From positions 1-24,606 of the forward strand of contig CALLPO010000043.1 in NCBI GenBank assembly GCA_938015605.1: 24,606 nucleotides of DNA. The letters run 5' to 3'. Origin of the DNA: an uncultured Candidatus Altimarinota bacterium (GTDB taxonomy: Bacteria > Patescibacteriota > Gracilibacteria > BD1-5 > UBA6164). Below are positions 19,847-24,606 of the stretch, piece by piece; position 1 is the stretch's first letter, and every line of letters starts with the position of its first letter. The notes under the pieces are model-generated. The model had not been told where the DNA came from. It did no database searches and saw only the letters and a program-made list of their open reading frames with translations. A program made the position numbers and the translations under genes.

Positions 19847-19874
19847 ACTATATTAATTTAGGTATTTTTGTCAA
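19847..19874 (-). promoter_or_regulatory. thrS promoter
   Basis: On the minus strand a consensus TTGACA (19874-19869) and TATAGT (19852-19847) are 16 bp apart, giving a start near 19840 and a leader of about 155 nt before thrS. This is one of the best -35/-10 pairs in the window. It is divergent from the HD-domain gene. Confidence 0.65.
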
Positions 19875-19940
19875 TGATATTATATAAAATTATTAATGAA
19901 TATGTTGCTATTAATTATTTTTTTATGTTATTATACATTT

Positions 19941-20720
19941 ATGAACAACAAAGTAGTATATAAATCAAGACAAGAGGCAATTCTAATAGATGAATTGGCT
20001 AGTTCATCTATGATTTCAAAAGAACAGTTACTTGAAATAAAAGAGCATTACAATAAAAATGTACCTTACCACAATTTTTTACATGCATTAGTTGTAGCAG
20101 GGAAGGTACTAGAGCTTCCTACAGAGGATTATAATATTATTGAGGTAAGAAGTTTATTTGTTGCTGCTTTATTTCATGATGCTGGACATAATTGAACTGC
20201 AGAAGATTTAGATGAATTTAGGTCTTTGGATATTGCATTTGAAAACATAGAAAAATTTGAAACAAAATATAATTATGAATGAATAGATTTTCCTATAGTG
20301 AGAAAAGCAATTATTTGAACTGTTTTTAAAAATAGAGCTATTAATACAGGTAAATATGCCAGACTAATGGCTGATCTTGATAATCACACTCTTGGTTTAG
20401 ATTTTGCTGATTTTTTGTATTATACAGATTTTTGAATGGCTGTTGAAATATGAGAACAAACTAATTGAAAAACTGACATACAAAAATGGTTTCAAAATAT
20501 TAGTTATTTTAAATTCTTAATGTGAATTAATAAAAAAATATTTTTGGTTCAGGATTTTCAAAATGATTTATTACAAAATTGTTTACTGAATATTGAAAAA
20601 TATATCAACATTTCACAAAATGACTTCCAAACATTAAAATGAGATAAGTTAATTGATTTATTTAATGTTTGGAAAAATAATGATATTACTCTTGAAGAAT
20701 TTAGAAGTGAATTCTTTTAA
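19941..20720 (+). CDS. HD-domain phosphohydrolase resembling class I cyclic-nucleotide phosphodiesterases
   Basis: A 259-residue protein from ATG 19941 (an in-frame ATG at 19896 would add a hydrophobic 15-residue start, MNMLLLIIFLCYYTF; I prefer 19941 because it begins with a normal soluble N-terminus). The metal-binding HD motif is clear: VPYHNFLHALVV (H44, H48), LFVAALFHDAGHNG (H79, D80, H83) and a later LMADLDNHTLG aspartate. The YHNFxHAxxV...HDxxHxG order is that of class I cyclic-nucleotide phosphodiesterases more than of generic HD proteins. Enzymes of this fold cleave phosphodiester or phosphoester bonds at a two-metal centre. A nucleotide cyclase gene lies 1.2 kb downstream on the same strand, which makes cAMP/cGMP a reasonable substrate guess. 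The C-terminal ~130 residues are not diagnostic. Confidence 0.7.
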
Positions 20721-20800
20721 TATTAGTTTTTTACAAGTAAGTCGTAGTTTTTAATATTATTCAGATAATTTATTTTCAATAAATGATTAATGTTATTTTC

Positions 20801-20829
20801 TTGTTTATTTGTTAATAGAATGTTATTAT
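20801..20829 (+). promoter_or_regulatory. possible promoter for pilT-cyclase
   Basis: TTGTTT (20801-20806) and TATTAT (20824-20829) are 17 bp apart, 36 bp before the pilT ATG. The match is moderate in a very AT-rich gap (20721-20864) that otherwise holds only the pilT Shine-Dalgarno. Confidence 0.3.
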
Positions 20830-20864
20830 AACTATATAAGCTAATATTTATTAAAAGGAGACAT

Positions 20865-21905
20865 ATGTTAATTTGAAAGATCCTAAAAAAATGACTAGAG
20901 TTAAATGCTTCAGATATTATTTTATCACCTTTATCTAAGCCATCAATTAAGGTCAACTGAGAAGTAATTCAAGATGAAAGTTTTGAAATTTTTGAAAGGG
21001 AAGTACTTGATAATGAAATCATGAGTATAATGTCAGAAAAGCAAAGAAGAGAATTTGTTGACACTAAAGAACTTGATTTTGGTATAGATATGAAGGGGTA
21101 TTCTAGATTTAGAGTAAATGCTTTTATTCAAAGAGATTGATATGCTGTTGTATTTAGACCTATTAAATCTGAATTACCTACTTTTGAACAACTATGAGTA
21201 CCACAACAAGTGCTTGATTTTGTAGAAAAAAAACATGGACTTATACTTGTGACTTGATCAGTAGGGTCTTGAAAATCTACTACTCTTGCAGCATTATTAA
21301 AACATATAAATCAAAATCATAAAAAACATATTATTACAATTGAGGATCCAGTTGAATTTATACATAAAAATGATAAAAGCCTTGTTGAACAAAGAGAAGT
21401 TTGAACAGATACTCATAGTTTTGATAATGGTTTAAAATATGCCTTAAGACAAGCTAGTGATGTAATACTTGTTGGGGAAATGAGAGACTTAGAAACATTT
21501 AGATTAGCTCTAAGAGCTGCTGAAACTGGGAATTTAGTTTTAGCAACCCTCCATACATCTGGTGCAGCGAGAACGGTTTCAAGAGTAATTGATATGTTTC
21601 CATGAGACGAAAAAGAACAAATTAAACAACAATTAAGTGAATGATTAATTGGAGTTGTGTGGCAAGATTTATTAAAAAGAGCTGATGGTAAATGAAGAAT
21701 TCCAGCATGTGAAGTACTTGTTAATTCTACTAGTGTTTCTAATATGATTAGAAAATGACTTACTCATCAAATTGATTGAGTTATTGAAACAAGCAGAGCT
21801 GAATGAATGGTTCCTATGAAAAAATCATTAGAAAAGTTATTTGGAATGGGATTAATATCAAAAGACAACTATGAGTATAATTTAAAATATCTTTCAACTA
21901 AATAA
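20865..21905 (+). CDS. pilT: PilT-type type IV pilus retraction ATPase
   Basis: The start is fixed by AAGGAG at 20855-20860, 4 nt before the ATG. The 346-residue protein has the PilT N-terminal domain (LELNASDIILSPLSKPSIKV, FGIDMKGYSRFRVNAFIQRD) and the secretion-ATPase core: Walker A GSVGSGKS (131-138, two glycines from TGA or GGG; the usual second-position Pro-Thr is Ser-Val), Asp box IITIEDPVEF, Walker B DVILVGEMRD (199-208) and His box ATLHTSG (227-233). It also has the PilT-typical LRAAETGNLVLATLH and DMFPGDEKEQIKQQLSE. Such hexameric motors depolymerise pilin to retract type IV pili for twitching or DNA uptake. The cyclase gene begins one base after its stop, implying coupled expression. 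Confidence 0.93.
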
Positions 21906-21906
21906 T

Positions 21907-22701
21907 ATGAATTCAAATTTAAAGGATGCATTAATTATCAATCAACTTATAGAAGATAATAATGATTTTTGAGATAAAATTAGAGATGTTGATGACAACA
22001 ATATTTATAAATTATTTAAAAGGCTCTATGTTAAAAAAAATATAATTGAAGCAGATTTAACCAATTTGCAGGATAATTTTAATAAATTTATACCTGAAAA
22101 ATTTCTAACAGAGATATGAAAAAAGTCTAGTTGAAGAATCAATATTGGAACATCTGTGGAAAAATTTTTACATATAATGTTTGTTGATATTTCAGGTTTT
22201 ACAAAAATGAGTGAAGAGCTATCTTCTGCTAATACTCTTATATTATTGAACATATATTTTGATGCAATCGTAGAAATATCTAAGAAAAATTGATGATATG
22301 TTGATAAATTTTTATGAGATTGAATAATGCTTGTTTTTGATTGTAAAAGCAGTGATTCTGCAGTTAAAACTGCAATAGAAATTAGACAGTTTATGGATAA
22401 AATAAACCTTTCAAAATTACGTAAAGATATTACAGTTTGAATCTGAATACATTCTTGAAAAGCAATTTTATGAACAATTGGATCAAGACATAGAATGGAT
22501 ATTACTATTATTTGAGATAATGTAAATATTGCATCAAGGCTTGAAGATATGACAAGACGTTTGGATGATTGGATTATTATTTCAAAAAATACTTATGATC
22601 TGATTGATAAGAAAAAAGATCTTTCAATCAGTAATCTCTGAGAAAATGAAATTAGAGGTAGGGATTCAAGGATACATTTATACTGAATTTCTGAAGAATA
22701 G
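21907..22701 (+). CDS. class III adenylate/guanylate cyclase, cytoplasmic
   Basis: A 264-residue protein with an ~85-residue N-terminal helical region and a class III cyclase homology domain. The two metal aspartates are D94 in LHIMFVDISGFTKMSE and D138 in YVDKFLGDGIMLVF. K134 is at the adenine-recognition lysine position and T200 in DITIIGDNVNIASRLED at the second specificity position, a Lys/Thr pair typical of bacterial adenylate cyclases. The transition-state residues N207 and R211 are present. All catalytic residues seem intact, so cAMP production is the best guess. No membrane segment or recognisable sensor domain. It starts at TAATATG, one base after pilT stop, and ends in TAG, followed by a terminator at 22754. 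Confidence 0.9.
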
Positions 22702-22753
22702 TACTTCACATAATATTATTTAAGAGAATTTTTAATATTAGCATGAAATATAT

Positions 22754-22790
22754 AAAAAAACTAACATCTATATTGGATGGTAGTTTTTTT
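22754..22790. terminator. bidirectional terminator after the cyclase gene
   Basis: AAAAAAACTA (22754-22763) pairs with TAGTTTTTTT (22781-22790), and CATC (22765-22768) with GATG (22776-22779), around a 7-nt loop with one A/G mismatch. The A-run and T-run are symmetrical, so it can act on the plus strand (cyclase) and on the minus strand (candidate small RNA). Confidence 0.7.
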
Positions 22791-22818
22791 ATTGCCTTAA
22801 AGTAGGAGAGAGGTAGTT

Positions 22819-22899
22819 ACTAAATTAATTATTATAAATAATAGTAATTTAATTAACTAAATTAATTTAATGAACAAATATATGGTTAGTTAAATTAAT
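22819..22899. repeat. AT-rich dyads and a 12-bp direct repeat
   Basis: ACTAAATTAATT occurs at 22819-22830 and 22856-22867. A hairpin pairs 22821-22827 with 22845-22851, extended by TATTAT/ATAATA (22830-22835, 22838-22843). A second pairs ATTAATTTAA (22861-22870) with TTAAATTAAT (22890-22899). With such AT-rich sequence some of this is expected by chance, but the arms are long and lie in a single non-coding patch. Confidence 0.4.
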
Positions 22900-23007
22900 A
22901 CACTAAAACAAGATTTAGCACAAAAGCAAGAAAGCTTACTTATCAAGAAAGACTCACAATATAACTACACATAAGTTATATTATGTTAACTATAATAAAT
23001 AACACTA

Positions 23008-23037
23008 ATTATACCCTTTATTTGACAATGTATACAA
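23008..23037 (-). promoter_or_regulatory. promoter facing into the 22791-23001 non-coding island
   Basis: On the minus strand TTGTAT (23037-23032) and a consensus TATAAT (23013-23008) are 18 bp apart. No gene lies downstream on that strand before the terminator at 22790, which is why a small RNA is proposed. The plus strand of the same segment also holds a TTGACA at 23022-23027 but without a good -10. The remainder, 23038-23145, is AT-rich and shows nothing I can support. Confidence 0.4.
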
Positions 23038-23145
23038 TATTTGTACTAGAGATTCACAACTACTTATTACCTATTAAATAATGTGTACATAAATTATTTC
23101 TTTATTTAATTATTATAATTGTTTTAATAGAAAATTAATTCAATT

Positions 23146-23169
23146 AAAAAAAGAAGTAAAACTACTTCT
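23146..23169 (-). terminator. terminator of the Nudix gene
   Basis: On the minus strand AGAAGTA (23169-23163) pairs with TACTTCT (23158-23152) around a 4-nt loop and is followed by a T-tract (complement of the A-run 23146-23151). The stem overlaps the TAG stop codon of the Nudix gene, like the overlaps seen at dnaX and DUF2339. Confidence 0.75.
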
Positions 23170-23830
23170 CCTCTGTTTTATCTTTGATGATAGTTAAAAA
23201 ACTCTTAAAGTAATTTTTATATTCTTTTATGTAAAAATGTAAATCTTGAGTGAATGTATCTGGAAATTGTTTCATCTCATCCTCTAATTCATTTATTGAA
23301 TAGAAAAGGACTCATTTAGCTTCTTTATCAACATTTTTAACAGATCATCAATACACTCATATGTAGATATGAATTTTATTTGAGATAGTTATTTTTTCCC
23401 CTTTAATCAATTTTTCTATATTAATTATTTTAGTATCAACATGTTCCACAACTGCTGTTGAGCTTATATATTTACTTAATAGATTATAAGTTTTAAGAAA
23501 ATCTTGATGATTATTTAAGACTATTGAAGGAACTTTTAATTCTTGAACACTTTCAACCATAGCAGTAAAATCAGCTGTATCACCACTTACTACATGTCAT
23601 CAAATAGATTTATCCAAAAGGTTTGCATTATGTCCCTTATTTGAAGATCTTTTTTGAAGTATTAACTCTCACGATTCATTGAATAAGAAAATATTAATTA
23701 CTTCTATAGCCTTTGTGGGTTCTCAGTTAGTTTTAAATTCATTAACTTGTTCCTTATAAAATTCATCTCTATCCATTGGTATAGAGATGAATGGATTCTT
23801 TAAATCAAATGTATTTACAGTTTCGGACAT
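23162..23830 (-). CDS. Nudix-like protein with degenerate Nudix box, 222 aa
   Basis: The N-terminal part reads KAIEVINIFLFNESGELILQ, KRSSNKGHNANLLDKSIGGH and VVSGDTADFTAMVESVQELK. This follows the isopentenyl-diphosphate-isomerase/YfcD-like Nudix order (strand, LLQKRS, LLD-S-GGHV-SG, helix). However, the catalytic REuxEE helix appears as E-S-V-Q-E-L, so the arginine and most metal-binding glutamates are replaced. It may have lost pyrophosphatase activity or use other residues. The C-terminal half continues with IHIYIGVYGG and a helical tail ending in KDKTEEK. No signal peptide. It starts 11 bp after the 65-aa gene and shares its promoter; stop is TAG. Confidence 0.7.
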
Positions 23831-23841
23831 TCATAAATTGG

Positions 23842-24039
23842 TTATATTCCGTCTTTAACACTCATGATATAACTATTTGTTGTTTCTAAGTTACATTGTT
23901 CTGAGAATTTTTCACTCATAATAGGATTATGAATAATGTTAGCACAATATTCTATATTTTCTGGTACAAAAGAATTATAAGCATATAAATCTGCTTGAGG
24001 AGCTATGTTCACTAAGGCAAAGAAAAGTAAAAAGTCCAT
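23842..24039 (-). CDS. small exported or membrane-anchored protein, 65 aa
   Basis: The frame from ATG 24039 to TAA 23842 starts MDFLLFFALVNIAPQADLYA, a short hydrophobic N-terminus that could be a signal peptide or anchor, followed by a ~45-residue polar domain with two cysteines (C32 in IEYCANI and C49 in SEQCNLE) that could form a disulphide. It contains no TGA, fitting its low glycine content (one GGA). A good promoter lies 29 bp upstream and the Nudix gene follows after 11 bp. No family recognised. Confidence 0.55.
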   Translation of the reverse strand: MDFLLFFALVNIAPQADLYAYNSFVPENIEYCANIIHNPIMSEKFSEQCNLETTNSYIMSVKDGI

Positions 24040-24067
24040 TGATTTAACAGTTATTATTAATATACTT

Positions 24068-24095
24068 ATTGTATAAGAAAAAAGATATTTGTAAA
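24068..24095 (-). promoter_or_regulatory. promoter of the 65-aa / Nudix operon
   Basis: On the minus strand TTTACA (24095-24090) and TACAAT (24073-24068) are separated by 16 bp, placing transcription start near 24060, about 20 nt before the ATG. A small dyad CTTAT-TGT-ATAAG (24065-24077) covers the -10 and could be an operator or chance. Confidence 0.5.
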
Positions 24096-24121
24096 ACTAT
24101 TTTGTTAAAAACTTATAAATG

Positions 24122-24143
24122 AGCCTTATTTAAAGGCTATACT
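24122..24143 (+). promoter_or_regulatory. hairpin and -10 box upstream of the ABC-F gene
   Basis: AGCCTT (24122-24127) and AAGGCT (24133-24138) form a 6-bp dyad whose last base begins a TATACT -10 box (24138-24143), 14 bp before the ATG at 24158. No clear -35 is seen at 16-18 bp. The dyad directly over the spacer is a possible operator. Confidence 0.3.
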
Positions 24144-24157
24144 ATATTGAACTCTAG

Positions 24158-24606
24158 ATGAAGCACCTCAAAATAAAAATTGATAAACTGGAATTTGTGG
24201 AAGAAACTATATTGAAAGATGTAGATTTTGTGATTAATGAAAATGATAGAATTTGTATTGTTTGAAATAATGGAAGTGGTAAAACTACTCTTATGAAAAC
24301 AGTCTTGTGAGAAATCAAAAGTTTTGACGGTTTTATTGAGAATGTTGGAAATCTAACACTCGGTTACCTACATCAGATATATTCTGATAATGAGGAAAAA
24401 CTAGTTAATCAAGAGCTTAAAGAAGGCTTTATAGATGTTATTATAAAAGAAAAAGAACTAAAATTTCTTGAAGAAGAGATGACTAATGATCCAGATAATA
24501 TGCAGTTAGTTGAAGATTATTCTGTTTTACTAGAGCAATTTAGCATTATTGGATGATATGACTATAATAATAAGATTCACCAAGTTGCTAATGGTATGTG
24601 AATACT
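24158..24606 (+). CDS. ABC-F type ATPase, N-terminal part (runs off window)
   Basis: 149 codons are visible. MKHLKIKIDKLEFVEETILK, then DVDFVINENDRICIVGNNGS and GKTTLMKTVLGEI carry the first Walker A (GNNGSGKTT, 36-44; first glycine TGA). LGYLHQ is the Q-loop, followed by an acidic helical arm (KEKELKFLEEEMTNDPDNMQ) and QVANGMGI just before where the LSGGQ signature should come. The lack of any membrane helix before the ABC domain and the Q-loop form LGYLHQ fit soluble ABC-F proteins, which act on ribosomes (EttA, Uup, antibiotic-resistance types); which subfamily cannot be said from this fragment. Confidence 0.8.

Larger units (their letters stand above)
22754..23001 (-). ncRNA. candidate small RNA in the terminator-bounded island
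   Basis: On the minus strand, a promoter with a perfect TATAAT (23013-23008) would start a transcript near 23001 that reads through ~210 nt without a convincing gene and ends at the bidirectional terminator 22790-22754. The region is AT-rich with several hairpins: ACATAA/TTATGT (22969-22986), a 10-bp arm pair 22861-22870 with 22890-22899, and 22821-22851. Just before the terminator the transcript has a pyrimidine-rich ACCTCTCTCC segment (complement of 22804-22813) that could pair with purine-rich ribosome binding sites. I recognise no known RNA family (not tmRNA, SRP RNA or RNase P by eye). The longest frame is trivial (about 9 codons). Confidence 0.3.

Noticed and set aside
19896..19940. Hydrophobic N-terminal extension of the HD protein as a membrane anchor
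   Set aside because: It has no Shine-Dalgarno and lacks a basic n-region; the ATG at 19941 gives a normal soluble start. It cannot be fully excluded.
22819..22899. CRISPR array or replication origin
   Set aside because: Only two copies of a 12-bp AT repeat and loose dyads are present; no regular spacing, no DnaA-box cluster that I can identify, and no cas or dnaA gene nearby.
1..24606. Insertion sequences, prophage genes or tRNA/rRNA genes
   Set aside because: No transposase or integrase motifs, no phage structural genes, and no cloverleaf or rRNA sequence recognised on either strand.

Overview
The window is AT-rich bacterial DNA that only makes sense when TGA is read as glycine (genetic code 25) and TAA/TAG as the only stops. 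Read that way, long continuous genes appear on both strands, and TGA falls exactly where families demand glycine: KMSKT-I-G-N of methionyl-tRNA synthetase, the GTNGKTT loop of a MurE-like ligase, the P-loop of PilT, the GGGAARG oxyanion loop of a patatin, and K-F-L-G-D of a class III cyclase. This points to Candidatus Gracilibacteria or Absconditabacteria (SR1), the host-associated Patescibacteria known to use this code; the sequence alone does not decide between them. Standard-code gene calling would break nearly every gene here.

Layout. 1-551 (minus): the start of a DUF1538 membrane protein preceded by a small unknown gene. 703-13260 (plus): a long co-directional block with a vWA lipoprotein with four tandem beta-type repeats, methionyl-tRNA synthetase, a DUF1543 protein, two small membrane proteins, an S66 LD-carboxypeptidase/MccF-like serine peptidase, an ArsC-like reductase, a 2Fe-2S ferredoxin, a surface protein with thrombospondin type 3 calcium repeats, and a 1250-residue DUF2339 multispanning membrane protein. 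13286-14068 (minus): two unknown small genes. 14203-16983 (plus): MurE-like ligase and dnaX. 17009-19685 (minus): thrS followed by a patatin-like phospholipase. 19941-22701 (plus): an HD phosphodiesterase-like protein, PilT and a class III nucleotide cyclase. 22754-23145: an AT-rich island between facing terminators, with a candidate small RNA. 23162-24039 (minus): a small secreted protein and a degenerate Nudix protein. 24158-end (plus): the start of an ABC-F ATPase.

The most interesting element is the 5' leader of thrS (19686-19846, minus strand). It has a good promoter, a 16-codon reading frame MYLAQLVTLTSTSILK with three threonine codons, a pause-type hairpin, a mutually exclusive antiterminator, and a perfect 12-bp terminator hairpin with a T-tract just before thrS. 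This is the complete logic of ribosome-mediated attenuation, sensing charged tRNA-Thr, and it would also control the downstream phospholipase gene.

A second coherent theme is cyclic-nucleotide signalling next to type IV pilus retraction: the cyclase gene starts one base after the pilT stop, and an HD protein resembling class I cyclic-nucleotide phosphodiesterases lies just upstream. Several predicted promoters share a 16-bp spacer with TTGnnn/TATAAA-like boxes. Strong Shine-Dalgarno sequences are rare, and where present sit about 4 nt from the start. All assignments rest on reading the sequence by eye; no database search was run.
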